DNA of 64,000 nucleotides from an uncultured Erysipelotrichaceae bacterium (lineage in GTDB: Bacteria > Bacillota_I > Bacilli_A > Erysipelotrichales > Erysipelotrichaceae), in assembly GCA_947385085.1 (NCBI GenBank), contig CANDJN010000006.1, positions 1 to 64,000 on the forward strand, given 5' to 3'. The notes below the pieces were generated by a model. That model had not been told where the DNA came from, ran no database searches, and saw nothing but the letters and a program-made list of their open reading frames with translations. This document shows positions 44,945-54,274 of the stretch, piece by piece. The translations under genes and the position numbers were made by a program. Positions within the stretch are counted from its first letter, which is position 1, and each line of letters starts with the position of its first letter.

Positions 44945-46081
44945 TTATGTATGATAAAAAGTCGTAATCGTTTTTACAATCGCATACACAGCTGCCTCCA
45001 GCTTTTGATCAGCTTGAGCCAATGCCTGCTGGAAGGTCATAGCCCGATCAGCGATGCTAAAAATTCCACTGAAGCCCAAATCGTATAGCTCTTGATAACC
45101 TAAGCCCAGTGCCCCACTGATACACAGCACCGGTTTCTCATACATCTTCGCTACATTTAATATACCAACCGGCACCTTACCAAACATTGTTTGTCGATCA
45201 CTTTGTCCTTCTCCGGTGATAACAAAATCGCAAGTACGAATTTCATCATGGATATCACAGTAGCTTAACAACAGTTCAATACCGGGGATCATCTTGGCCC
45301 CCAGCAGTGAAATCAATACGGAACCTATGCCTCCGGCAGCACCGCTGCCTGCCATAGCATTAATATCCACATTGCGATAGCGCTGAATCTGATTGCGATA
45401 ATTCTCCATGCCCTCATCAATCTGCTTGATCTGATTGGGATAAAAGCCTTTTTGTTTACCAAAGACATAGGTAGCGCCTTCACTTCCCAACAAATGATTT
45501 TTAACATCACAAGCGGCAATCAATTCCACATCTTCAAGAGACGGAAACCGATTAAAGTCGATATAGCGAATCCGTTCTAGATTGACTGCCTGCGGTGACA
45601 AATAACGATGGTGGCGATCATAAAAGCGACACCCCAGCGCTTGTAAAAAACCCATTCCGCCATCATTGGTCGCACTGCCGCCTAATCCGATGATAACCTT
45701 TTTACAACCGCGGTGCAGCGCATCCAGCAATACCGTACCTACGCCAAAGCTGGAGCCGAATAGCGGAGTTCGCTTTTCACGCGGATACATATTTAAACCG
45801 ATGATATTAGCAACCTCAATCACCGCCGTCTTCCCACCTTCGATCAATGCATAATTGGATGTGATCTTTCGTCCGTAACAATCACTTGTTGCGACTTCGA
45901 CAAGTTCTCCGTCGCATAGCTTGGCAAATGCCTGAACGGTCCCCTCTCCGCCATCCGCAATGACATACTGCTTTACCTCAATGGTTGGATCCACGCAATG
46001 AATCGCATTATTCATATGCTCATTCACCGTTTGTGAACTCATACAGCCTTTGAATGAATCACAGGCAACAACAATCTTCAT
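44945..46081 (-). CDS. Glycerate kinase (GarK/GlxK family)
   Basis: A 378-residue kinase phosphorylating glycerate. Family motifs: VVACDSFKGCMSS at the N-terminus, VIADGGEGTVQAF, GLGGSATNDGGMGFLQALG, AACDVKNHLLG, GSGAAGGIG and FVITGEGQSDRQT. GAGGTGAT lies before the ATG, inside the end of the symporter gene; the two genes are back to back with no gap. Pairing with an amino-acid symporter suggests serine or glycerate use (inference). Confidence 0.9.
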   Translation of the reverse strand: MKIVVACDSFKGCMSSQTVNEHMNNAIHCVDPTIEVKQYVIADGGEGTVQAFAKLCDGELVEVATSDCYGRKITSNYALIEGGKTAVIEVANIIGLNMYPREKRTPLFGSSFGVGTVLLDALHRGCKKVIIGLGGSATNDGGMGFLQALGCRFYDRHHRYLSPQAVNLERIRYIDFNRFPSLEDVELIAACDVKNHLLGSEGATYVFGKQKGFYPNQIKQIDEGMENYRNQIQRYRNVDINAMAGSGAAGGIGSVLISLLGAKMIPGIELLLSYCDIHDEIRTCDFVITGEGQSDRQTMFGKVPVGILNVAKMYEKPVLCISGALGLGYQELYDLGFSGIFSIADRAMTFQQALAQADQKLEAAVYAIVKTITTFYHT

Positions 46082-47431
46082 TTAATCACCTCGATGACTT
46101 TTCACGTATTCTTTCGTATATTTTACCACAACCCCATGTAGGATTACTAGTGCCATTAAATTAGGAATGCTCATAAGACCATTCAGTGTATCTGCTAATT
46201 CCCAGACATAATGCAAATCCATCATCGCACCCACAACTAGCAGGATCAAAAACAGCCCTTGATAAATTGGTAGAATCCATCTCCATGTAAATAAATAACG
46301 GATGCATTCGCGGGCATAATAATACCAGCCCAAAATGGATGGAATCGCAAAGGCAATGATGGATGCGGCAAACAACATCCCCCCCAACGAACCAAAACCC
46401 TGTTCAAAACAAGCGATTGCTAATGTAATGCCATCTATATTTTGGGGTAATAGATTGCTGGTTAATAAAACCAAAGCAGTTAAGGTACACACGACGATTG
46501 TATCAAAGAACACTTCAAAAATCCCCCAGAATCCCTGTTCCACGGCATCAACATGCTCAACCGATGCATGGGAAATCGGTGAGCTTCCCATCCCGGCTTC
46601 ATTGGAAAACACACCGCGGGAAATGCCGTAATGCATGGCCTTGGAAATTGCGAATCCGCCAACTCCTCCCACCCCAGCAGGAAAAGTAAAGGCGCCATCC
46701 CATATGGAAAAGAGTGCAGATCCCAAGTGATCGGCATGAACCGCAATTAAATAAATACAGGCAATGATATAAATCATGGAAATGATCGGAACGACAATTT
46801 CATTAAAGCGCATGATTCTTTTGGCGCTACCCAGAATAACCGTTCCTACGATAATAGCAGTCCCGATTCCAATCATAACCGCCGGAATAGGCACATAGGT
46901 GCGCAATGCCATGGTGATTGTATTTACCGGTGTTATATTGCCGATGCCAAAGGAGGCAAACAAGCATAATAAGGCAAACAAAACCCCCAGCCATCGCATA
47001 TGACAGCCGTATTCCAAGGTTGTCATAGGTCCGCCCAAATACGAGCCATCACTTTGACGGCGTCGATAGATTATTGCCAATACCACTTCACCGTATTTGC
47101 TCATCATCCCGAAAAAAGCACTGATCCACATCCAAAAAAGCGCACCGGGGCCACCGATTGTCAGTGCCGTTGCCACACCGATAACACTGCCTACTCCCAG
47201 CGTCCCAGCTAAAGCAGTGGCGACCGCTTGGAAAGAAGTGACACCATCTCCTTTCCCTCGCTGATGAAACAAGCTGCCCATCGTTTTTTGCCAAACCAGC
47301 TTTGCATGGGTCAACGGCAAAAAACGACAGCGAAACATTAATAATGCGCCGCTTCCCAATAATAACGCAATCATTCCTCTGCCCCATACCCATCCATTGA
47401 TCACTTCATTCATCTGCCATAATTTTTCCAT
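46082..47431 (-). CDS. Sodium:alanine symporter, AgcS family
   Basis: A 449-residue Na+-coupled amino-acid transporter with about ten to eleven membrane segments. The AgcS signature is clear: VATALAGTLGVGSVIGVATAL, GGPGALFWMW, GAFSNEAGMG-type GVFSNEAGMGSSPISHA. Substrate in the family is alanine, glycine or serine. First gene of a two-gene operon with glycerate kinase. A dispersed repeat copy (47444-47464) lies just upstream; its GGAAGAG on the minus strand is 14 bases from the ATG and is the only Shine-Dalgarno-like sequence near. Confidence 0.9.
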   Translation of the reverse strand: MEKLWQMNEVINGWVWGRGMIALLLGSGALLMFRCRFLPLTHAKLVWQKTMGSLFHQRGKGDGVTSFQAVATALAGTLGVGSVIGVATALTIGGPGALFWMWISAFFGMMSKYGEVVLAIIYRRRQSDGSYLGGPMTTLEYGCHMRWLGVLFALLCLFASFGIGNITPVNTITMALRTYVPIPAVMIGIGTAIIVGTVILGSAKRIMRFNEIVVPIISMIYIIACIYLIAVHADHLGSALFSIWDGAFTFPAGVGGVGGFAISKAMHYGISRGVFSNEAGMGSSPISHASVEHVDAVEQGFWGIFEVFFDTIVVCTLTALVLLTSNLLPQNIDGITLAIACFEQGFGSLGGMLFAASIIAFAIPSILGWYYYARECIRYLFTWRWILPIYQGLFLILLVVGAMMDLHYVWELADTLNGLMSIPNLMALVILHGVVVKYTKEYVKSHRGD

Positions 47432-47775
47432 AAATTGATCATATCTCTTCCTTATATATTATATAACAACAATAACCTCTACAATTCCATCCTCAACATG
47501 GTATTGCCATTTACACTATACTATATTCATCGCCTACAAAATCCATGCAAGTAATCACAAATACAAATTCCCTTTCCTTATATTATATAGGGTCAATGGA
47601 CGATAGCGAGGCATATAGCTAAACTTCGGATGACATATCAATGATGAATTGACATATATAATATAAGGAAGAGTTAGAAACAACAATTGCGTCTTTTTAG
47701 ACAATTTGATGATACTCGTTGTAAACATAATAAATTCTGTTATAATAGTACAATGACGATAGGAGGTGCTGTCAC
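47432..47775. other. Intergenic region with three repeat copies and a divergent promoter
   Basis: Holds copies of the CTCTTCCTTATATTAT repeat at 47444-47464 and 47573-47589 (the latter between CCC and GGG) and an inverted copy at 47655-47673, then the promoter of the transglycosylase gene. No gene is seen. Confidence 0.6.
47719..47746 (+). promoter_or_regulatory. Sigma-A promoter of the GT51 gene
   Basis: TTGTAA, 16-base spacer, TATAAT, about 30 bases before the ATG. Confidence 0.75.
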
Positions 47776-48474
47776 ATGAAAAAATGGAAACATGGAATCA
47801 TGGCTGTGATCCTGTTGCTGATAGTATCTGTCGGCAGCATCGGAATCATCGGATTCATTCGTTATAAAACACTGATCATGGAAAAGCCATTGGATGAAGT
47901 CATCACCGAAGTACGCAATGATCCCAATTACGTTTCCTTGGACGATGTTAGCGACGATTTCATCCAAGCTCTGATTGCGGTAGAGGATCCCCAATTTTAC
48001 AGTCATAATGGTGTAGTACTCTCCAACATTATGGAAGCCGCTGCTACCAATATGCGGGAACAGCGTTTGGCTATGGGTGGCAGTACCATTACTCAGCAGT
48101 TGAGCAAGAATCTTTATCTTGATAGTAAAAAGACCTTTCAGCGTAAAATCGCTGAGCTGTTCTTCGTCCATGATTTGGAACAAAGCCTAAGCAAAGATGA
48201 AATTCTGGAATTATATATCAACGTGATCTATTTTGGCGATGGCTATTATGGAATCAAGGAAGCGTGCGAAGGATATTTTCACCAAGAACCAAAAAACATC
48301 ACGATAGCACAAGCTACCATACTTGCCGGACTGCCGCAAGCACCTGCACTTTATCAGCTAAGCGATGGAATGATGTATGCCAAACAGCGACAACATTCTG
48401 TATTGGAAGCGATGGAACAACAACATCTCATCAATCATGAGCAACTCACAATCATATACCGCCAACCGATTTAA
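47776..48474 (+). CDS. Monofunctional peptidoglycan glycosyltransferase (GT51)
   Basis: A 232-residue membrane-anchored enzyme polymerising lipid II into glycan strands. One N-terminal membrane helix (about 8-28) is followed by the GT51 domain: LIAVEDPQFYSHNG with the catalytic Glu, MGGSTITQQLSKNLYL, RKIAELFFVHDLEQSLSKDEILELYINVIYFGDGYYGI. No transpeptidase domain follows, so it is a monofunctional (MGT-type) protein. GGAGG lies 7-8 bases before the ATG. Confidence 0.9.
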   Translation: MKKWKHGIMAVILLLIVSVGSIGIIGFIRYKTLIMEKPLDEVITEVRNDPNYVSLDDVSDDFIQALIAVEDPQFYSHNGVVLSNIMEAAATNMREQRLAMGGSTITQQLSKNLYLDSKKTFQRKIAELFFVHDLEQSLSKDEILELYINVIYFGDGYYGIKEACEGYFHQEPKNITIAQATILAGLPQAPALYQLSDGMMYAKQRQHSVLEAMEQQHLINHEQLTIIYRQPI

Positions 48475-48488
48475 TTCGGTGGCTTTTT
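48461..48488 (+). terminator. Terminator of the GT51 gene
   Basis: GCCAACCG and CGGTGGC pair with one bulge around TAA-containing loop; five Ts follow. The stem covers the stop codon. Confidence 0.7.
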
Positions 48489-49371
48489 ATTTGTGAATGT
48501 GAAACATGAAAGAAAGGCTTTAAATAAAGCTATTCTAATATTTTACTATTCTAATTTTATAATATATTAAGCATTTCGATATTATGCTTTTACCACAGAA
48601 ACTATTTCCTGTATATTGAATCTTCTCATGATGACATGAAAGCATAGCCATGCTCTTGTCATCGCATAGTCACTTTTTGGTCAATAATTCATCATAGCAT
48701 CATCGTTTTTAAACCATAGGCTATCATGAATAGTAACCGATCCTGGTAGTTGATATATGCACTTGCGATCTTACCCATCAGCCAGCACTCACCGGCAGAG
48801 ATGGCCGCCAATACTCCGCATTCCTCTATAAACGCGAGGTTTCACATATCGGCAGCGCCTTCATCCATACGGCATGAAGATCTCTTACAAATCAATGCGA
48901 ATCATCCAACCAAACGATCTCTTGACATAGGCACATTAAGATACGTATGCCGTTTTCGCCCCAACAATCCTCTTTTGATGATCACGTCATCATACATAAT
49001 CGCGGCTTTAACTTGATATGGATCACTGTATAACATGATTACACACGAAATAAGCACCTTAGACAACAAGAAATGACTCGCTTCCCACCTATTTATCCCA
49101 AATTGCTACACCGAAATGACGGCATTCGTCGATTTTTGATGCCATTTCATAGGGAATGCTGAAAATCAATCATGTGAATTATGTGAAATTTTAAAAATTT
49201 TCTTTTGTTTTTTATTTCACAAGTTTTCGATACTCCAATGATAGAGAGGGCTTTAGCCTTTTTAGCACTCAAATATATGCTATGCTAAAATATGTGAAAC
49301 TGTGTGAAAGGGTTGCAAAAATTGTGGTGAATGATGTAGAATGTGCCGTGTCAAGCCGAAGGAGGGATTAT
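48475..49371. other. Long intergenic region, mostly without recognisable genes
   Basis: About 900 bases. Apart from the possible coding remnant at 48692-49036 there is only AT-rich sequence. 49230-49330 just before the wall-protein gene may hold its promoter (a TATGCTAAAAT stretch), without a clear -35. Confidence 0.4.
48692..49036 (-). pseudogene. Possible decayed gene of unknown family
   Basis: From ATG 49036 the minus strand reads MLYSDPYQVKAAIMYDDVII... to a TGA after about 42 codons; further down another frame reads ECGVLAAISAGECWLMGKIA... to a stop at 48692. Both look like ordinary protein sequence and could be parts of one gene broken by frameshifts. Family not recognised. Confidence 0.3.
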
Positions 49372-50490
49372 ATGACGGATAAAAACGAGAACGTAAATTA
49401 TAAACCTATGTTTTTATTATCGGCAATGTTCATGGGGATTATCGGTTCCGGCTTCATGTCTAAAGAAGAAGCGCCGGTATCATATGTACCATCCATCATG
49501 GAACAAAAAGAAACATTAAAATTATTCACGGACGCTCCGGTAGAAATTACTGCCGGTGATGTAGATTCCGTTTCACGTATTGCCAATGCGATCTTAGGTG
49601 ATGAACTTTCAGTGATGGCAACGCCGCAGCTGAAAAGCAAGGATGGTCTTACTTCTGTATATCAGATGGGTGAATACGAAATGACATTGGAAAATTTCAA
49701 TTTGAAAAAGTCCAGTGAACAGGAAATTTTTGTATCGCTTCGCAAAGTGAATTCACTGGGGGCTACCAAGGAAGATGCGTTAGTATTAACGAGTGTCAAC
49801 GATGAGAATGCTGCCTCTTTAACAAATGAAGTTGTTTCTACATATCGTTTGAAAGTAGCGGTTTCCGATACAAATGCCCCGGTAATTCGCTTGATCATGG
49901 ATGAAGATACATACACAGAGGGTGACGATTTCGATGCGCATGACTATGTTGAAAGCGTAACTGATGATGTTGACGGTGAACTGTCTTATGAAGTAGACAG
50001 CGATGTCGATATGCAGACACCGGGCGTTTATACGGTTACTTATCGTGCCAAGGATAGCGCCGGTAATGAGTCCTCTGCTGATCTTACGATTACGGTAGAA
50101 GAAAAACCTGCACCGGAACTTCAAGAAGCATCGAATAGCTATGCCGGTTTGAATGGTGTCAGTGTGAACGGCAGTACGGTTGCCAGTGCGGCAATGTCTC
50201 AACTAGGTGTGAATCAGGACTGCACAATGTTAGTCACAAATTCATTGGCAGCTGCAGGAATCAATTTCCATGGCTGGCCTGCTGAATATATGTCTTTAGG
50301 AACGATTGTATCCGGTGCGGAAGCACAGCCGGGTGATATTATCTACTACGCGGACGGTGGCATTGGTATGTCTCACGTTGCGGTTTACTTAGGCGGCGGT
50401 CAAGCCGTACACGGCGGATGGGGTGGTTCTACCACCGTTGCCGGAGCTTATATCGGATCCGGACCGGTATTCATTCATATTGCACAATAA
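49372..50490 (+). CDS. Cell-wall protein with Ig-like and NlpC/P60-type domains
   Basis: A 372-residue exported protein. An N-terminal hydrophobic segment (MFLLSAMFMGIIGSGF, about 13-28) acts as signal or anchor. A helical/beta region follows, then an Ig-like (HYR/Big_3-type) domain at about 165-245 (APVIRLIMDEDTYTEGDDF...GVYTVTYRAKDSAGN). The C-terminal ~110 residues resemble an NlpC/P60 peptidase: Cys in NQDCTMLVTN, His in GMSHVAVYLGGG, then QAVHGG. It probably cuts peptidoglycan peptides. AAGGAGG lies 7 bases before ATG 49372; a longer frame to 49282 lacks a site. Confidence 0.82.
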   Translation: MTDKNENVNYKPMFLLSAMFMGIIGSGFMSKEEAPVSYVPSIMEQKETLKLFTDAPVEITAGDVDSVSRIANAILGDELSVMATPQLKSKDGLTSVYQMGEYEMTLENFNLKKSSEQEIFVSLRKVNSLGATKEDALVLTSVNDENAASLTNEVVSTYRLKVAVSDTNAPVIRLIMDEDTYTEGDDFDAHDYVESVTDDVDGELSYEVDSDVDMQTPGVYTVTYRAKDSAGNESSADLTITVEEKPAPELQEASNSYAGLNGVSVNGSTVASAAMSQLGVNQDCTMLVTNSLAAAGINFHGWPAEYMSLGTIVSGAEAQPGDIIYYADGGIGMSHVAVYLGGGQAVHGGWGGSTTVAGAYIGSGPVFIHIAQ

Positions 50491-50494
50491 CACT

Positions 50495-50520
50495 AAAAAA
50501 GAGTCAATCGACTCTTTTTT
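50495..50520. terminator. Bidirectional terminator
   Basis: AAAAAAGAGTC and GACTCTTTTTT form a perfect stem around a 4-base loop, ending the wall-protein and NAD(P)HX-repair genes that converge here. Confidence 0.9.
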
Positions 50521-52003
50521 CATGCATCAGCTGTTTTAAGGCAAGCGGTATCACATCGATTACATCACTTGGCAACATCGTATAACCGCACATTTGCGAC
50601 ATTAATAAATCTGCGCAATAAGCATGCAGTATTACAGCGCATATCGCTGCCGATAATGCATCACTCTGCGCCAGAAAACCGGCAATCATGCCACATAACA
50701 CATCGCCACTTCCACCCTTTGCCAAGCCGTCGTTCCCGCCGTGATACAAACAGCGGTATTGGCCATTGGTAATCATTGTCGAAGTGTTTTTTAATACCAA
50801 TACCCCATCAGAATACGCTCTCTCGCTTTGTTTCAGCGCTTCTAACGGGCTTTTTAACACTTCTTGAACTTCTATACCAAGAAGATAAGAAAGCTCCTTA
50901 GGGTGCGGTGTAATAACATAAGGTGATTGGCGCTTTGATTGCTTTTTTTGATGTGCGAGAAGATATAACGCATCCCCGTCAAAGATTGCGGGACGATCAC
51001 ATCGCCACACTTGCTCGACTAGCCATGCCGCATGTTCATCGCGCCCCAAGCCGTTGCCGATCGCAATGACATCATACTGCGCCAATAATTCCCGTATCGT
51101 CTCATCCCCCTGTTTCACCATATCTAAATGCATCGCTTCCGGCAAGGCAACTGCAGCCGCACTTAACGTGATCGGATCACTCATCAGTGTGCCAGTGCCG
51201 ACACCACAGCGCAGTGCTGCTTCCATCGCCAACAATGCCGCACCACTCATGCCGCTACGTCCGCCGATCAATAACAGCTTGCCATAACTGCCCTTATGCG
51301 AATGAATGTGGCGCTTGGGCAGAAAACGCTGAAAATCACATTTATCCAGATAATGCAGGCCTTCATCCTCCGGGCATAAAGAAGCGGGAATGGTAATATC
51401 CGCTATCGTGATCTTGCCGCTGTGCTCAATCCCTTCATTAAAATACAGACCCATTTTGCCGCACGCAAAGCTCACGGTTTCCTGTGCCTTGATCGCACAT
51501 CCCATGATCAGACCGCTATCCGCATGAATTCCGCTGGCAATGTCGCAGGCAATCACATAAGCATTCGCAGCGTTGATTTTTTGAATGATATGCGCATAAT
51601 TATTCGTGATTTCACGATCCAAGCCAATCCCAAACAAACAATCCACAATGACATCAAACGATGTAAAATCCACATTGGCTGCCTCGGCCATCGCTATGTT
51701 TGAAGCACATGCAAGATGCGCAAACACGGTTGCTTCCCTCGTCTTCACCTCGCTGCCCACCTTTACAATTTGTAAGGAAATATTTTGTCGCTGCGCCAAT
51801 AAGCGAGCCAGCGCATAGCCATCACCGCCATTATTGCCGCTGCCGCAAACGATACCAATGCGCTTGCCATATTGATACGTCGCTTCTACCACACGCTCAT
51901 ACAGCGCCGCTGCCGCATGTTCCATTAGCAGCACACCGTCAATCCCCAGCTCTTGTGCTCGCTGATCGAGATGTTGCGCCTGAATTCGCGATAATACCTT
52001 CAT
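50504..52003 (-). CDS. nnr: Bifunctional NAD(P)HX epimerase / ADP-dependent dehydratase
   Basis: A 499-residue repair enzyme for hydrated NADH and NADPH. The N-terminal YjeF_N epimerase domain (about 1-210) has IVCGSGNNGGDGYALARLL and VIVDCLFGIGL. The C-terminal ribokinase-like dehydratase (about 220-499) has LLIGGRSGMSGAALLA, AIGNGLGRD, ITPHPKELSYLLG and NDGLAKGGSGDVLCGMIAGF. The start at 52003 is chosen because AAGGTGG lies upstream; the frame open to 52078 has no site. Confidence 0.92.
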   Translation of the reverse strand: MKVLSRIQAQHLDQRAQELGIDGVLLMEHAAAALYERVVEATYQYGKRIGIVCGSGNNGGDGYALARLLAQRQNISLQIVKVGSEVKTREATVFAHLACASNIAMAEAANVDFTSFDVIVDCLFGIGLDREITNNYAHIIQKINAANAYVIACDIASGIHADSGLIMGCAIKAQETVSFACGKMGLYFNEGIEHSGKITIADITIPASLCPEDEGLHYLDKCDFQRFLPKRHIHSHKGSYGKLLLIGGRSGMSGAALLAMEAALRCGVGTGTLMSDPITLSAAAVALPEAMHLDMVKQGDETIRELLAQYDVIAIGNGLGRDEHAAWLVEQVWRCDRPAIFDGDALYLLAHQKKQSKRQSPYVITPHPKELSYLLGIEVQEVLKSPLEALKQSERAYSDGVLVLKNTSTMITNGQYRCLYHGGNDGLAKGGSGDVLCGMIAGFLAQSDALSAAICAVILHAYCADLLMSQMCGYTMLPSDVIDVIPLALKQLMHEKRVD

Positions 52004-52138
52004 AAAACCACCTTCTTTATGAAAGCTATTATATAAGAGCATCCATCGAAAAGCAACACAATGGACACATTGTTTCATTTCCTTTCACAATGGCTTTTTA
52101 TTCATCTCTCAGCACTTGGTAATAAATTCACAAAGTGG

Positions 52139-52167
52139 TTGTGTTGTGGATACAAAAGCGTTATAAT
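52139..52167 (+). promoter_or_regulatory. Sigma-A promoter of coaBC-coaX
   Basis: TTGTGT, 17-base spacer, TATAAT, about 32 bases before the ATG. Confidence 0.75.
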
Positions 52168-52198
52168 ACTAACACATGAATACCAAGAGGTAAAATTT

Positions 52199-53413
52199 AT
52201 GAATAAAAAACCTACGATTGTATTGGGAGTAACCGGAGGAATTGCCGCTTTCAAGGCTGCCCAGCTCACCAGCAATCTCATAAAAAAAGATATGGACGTC
52301 GAGGTCATCATGACCAAAAACGCAACCGAGTTTATTGCGCCGTTAACCTTTGAGGCATTGACCAAGCACAATGTCATGGTTTCCACATTTGATCGCGTAG
52401 CCGATCGCAGCGTAAAACACATTGCGATTGCGAAACGCGCCGATGTGTTTGCCATTGTCCCTGCCAGTGCCAATGTCATCGCTAAAATCGCTCATGGTTT
52501 GGCTGACGATATGCTTACAACGACGTTTCTGGCTTCCTCGTGCGCAAAAATCATCTGTCCGGCGATGAATACCGCCATGTACGAAAATCCCATCACACAG
52601 CGCAATCTCGCCCTGTTAAAGGAATACGGCATGGAAGTGGTTGAACCGGCAAGCGGATTTTTGGCATGCGGCGATGTGGGCAATGGTAAACTCGCAGATT
52701 TGGATCAGATTGAAGATGCAATCGCAATGGCTTGTATCAAGACAAAGGTATTAAACGATAAAAAGGTGATGATCAGTGCCGGTCCCACCCAAGAGAGCTT
52801 GGATCCGGTGCGCTTTCTATCGAACCATTCCACCGGCAAAATGGGCATTGCCCTTGCTTGGTGTGCCAAGGCGCTGGGAGCGAATGTAACGCTCATTCAC
52901 GGTCCGATTACGGAACGCATTCCTTATGGCATACAAGCGATCTACACACCTACGGCACAGACGATGTACGAGGCTTTTCAAAGCGAATACGAAGCGGCCG
53001 ATGTCATTATTAAGGCAGCCGCCGTCAGTGATTATCGCCCCCAAAGCCCATCGGATCAGAAGATCAAGAAGCATGAAGATACCCTCACGCTGAACCTTGA
53101 AAAAAACCCTGATATTTTAGCATGGTTAGGCAATCACAAGCTAGAAAATCAAGTACTGTGCGGCTTCGCGATGGAAACAGAAAAAATGCTGGAAAACGCT
53201 GCGACAAAGCGTATCGCCAAACACTGTGATCTGTTGGTTGCCAATAATTTAAAACAAGCCGGAGCCGGCTTTGCGACAGACACCAACATCGTCACCATCT
53301 TAAGTGACAATAATCCAATCGAACTGCCTTGCATGGATAAACGCGATGTCGCCTTCCGCATTTGGGAGGAAATCATTCAAGTGATGAAAGCAAAAGGAGT
53401 TTTAGTATGTTAA
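52199..53413 (+). CDS. coaBC: Phosphopantothenoylcysteine decarboxylase / phosphopantothenate-cysteine ligase
   Basis: A 404-residue bifunctional coenzyme A biosynthesis enzyme. The N-terminal FMN-dependent decarboxylase has VLGVTGGIAAFKA, the catalytic His in SVKHIAIAKRAD and the ICPAMNTAMY substrate clamp with ACGDVGNGKL. The C-terminal ligase has ISAGPTQESLDPVRFLSNHSTGKMG, VIIKAAAVSDYRP and the DQKIKK loop. AAGAGGT precedes ATG 52199; an upstream extension to 52061 would start before the promoter. It overlaps coaX by 7 bases. Confidence 0.95.
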   Translation: MNKKPTIVLGVTGGIAAFKAAQLTSNLIKKDMDVEVIMTKNATEFIAPLTFEALTKHNVMVSTFDRVADRSVKHIAIAKRADVFAIVPASANVIAKIAHGLADDMLTTTFLASSCAKIICPAMNTAMYENPITQRNLALLKEYGMEVVEPASGFLACGDVGNGKLADLDQIEDAIAMACIKTKVLNDKKVMISAGPTQESLDPVRFLSNHSTGKMGIALAWCAKALGANVTLIHGPITERIPYGIQAIYTPTAQTMYEAFQSEYEAADVIIKAAAVSDYRPQSPSDQKIKKHEDTLTLNLEKNPDILAWLGNHKLENQVLCGFAMETEKMLENAATKRIAKHCDLLVANNLKQAGAGFATDTNIVTILSDNNPIELPCMDKRDVAFRIWEEIIQVMKAKGVLVC

Positions 53414-54180
53414 TGGTTATGGATATCGGTAATACCAATATCACCATCGGTATTTATAAAAAAAATAAGCTTTTGGCAAGCTATCGGCTGACGACCAAAA
53501 TGAAACGAACGAGCGATGAATACGGCTTTATGATCATGAGCTTTCTCAATGCCGCTCATATTGATGAAAATGAGATTCAAGACGTCATCGTTTCCAGTGT
53601 AGTACCTAAAGTGATGCATTCCTTTAACAACGGCATTCGCAAATACTTAAAAAAGGAACCGATCATTGTCGGACCAGGCATTCGCACCGGCATTTCCGTG
53701 CGCGCGGAAAATCCCAAAGCGGTCGGCGCCGATCGCATTGTCGATGCGGCGGGAGCCTATCACGTATACGGCGGTCCGGTGATGGTCATTGATTTTGGCA
53801 CCGCAACAACCTATGACTATATCGATAAAGACGGTGTTTTTGAATACGGATTGATCACGCTGGGCATTGAGGCAAGCGCCCAAGCATTATGGACACAGAC
53901 TGCCAAGCTGCCGGAAATCGAAATCAAAAAGCCCAAGACAATTTTAAACAAAAGCACGATCACCAGCATGCAGGCAGGACTTGTATACGGCTACATCGGT
54001 CAAAGCGAATATATCATTCAAAAAATGAAAGAAGAGCTGAATACGGAAATGAAGGTCATTGCGACCGGCGGTTTAGGCAAAATCATCTACCAAAATACGT
54101 CAATGATCGACATTTATGATCCTGATTTAACCTTCAAAGGTTTAAAGTACATCTATGAAAAGCAGATGGAGCGAAACTAA
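53407..54180 (+). CDS. coaX: Type III pantothenate kinase
   Basis: A 257-residue ASKHA-fold kinase catalysing the first step of CoA synthesis. Motifs: MVMDIGNTNITIGIY (phosphate 1), NPKAVGADRIVDAAGAYH, VMVIDFGTATTYDY (phosphate 2/adenosine) and ATGGLG. AAAAGGAG lies 6 bases before ATG 53407, inside coaBC, so both are coupled. Having coaBC and coaX together concentrates CoA genes in one operon. Confidence 0.94.
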   Translation: MLMVMDIGNTNITIGIYKKNKLLASYRLTTKMKRTSDEYGFMIMSFLNAAHIDENEIQDVIVSSVVPKVMHSFNNGIRKYLKKEPIIVGPGIRTGISVRAENPKAVGADRIVDAAGAYHVYGGPVMVIDFGTATTYDYIDKDGVFEYGLITLGIEASAQALWTQTAKLPEIEIKKPKTILNKSTITSMQAGLVYGYIGQSEYIIQKMKEELNTEMKVIATGGLGKIIYQNTSMIDIYDPDLTFKGLKYIYEKQMERN

Positions 54181-54196
54181 CAAGAAAAAATAAACA

Positions 54197-54241
54197 TTCC
54201 CGGTAATGACCAATCAATTTGATCCATACCGGGAATTTTTT
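54197..54241 (+). terminator. Terminator of coaBC-coaX
   Basis: TTCCCGGT pairs with ACCGGGAA across a 23-base loop; a run of Ts follows. Confidence 0.8.
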
Positions 54242-54274
54242 TCCTCGTATTATCAACATCATCTATTTGGATTT

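Noticed and set aside
48750..49016. Plus-strand 88-residue frame
   Set aside because: No ribosome-binding site; the opposite strand has more protein-like sequence and the region is otherwise noncoding.
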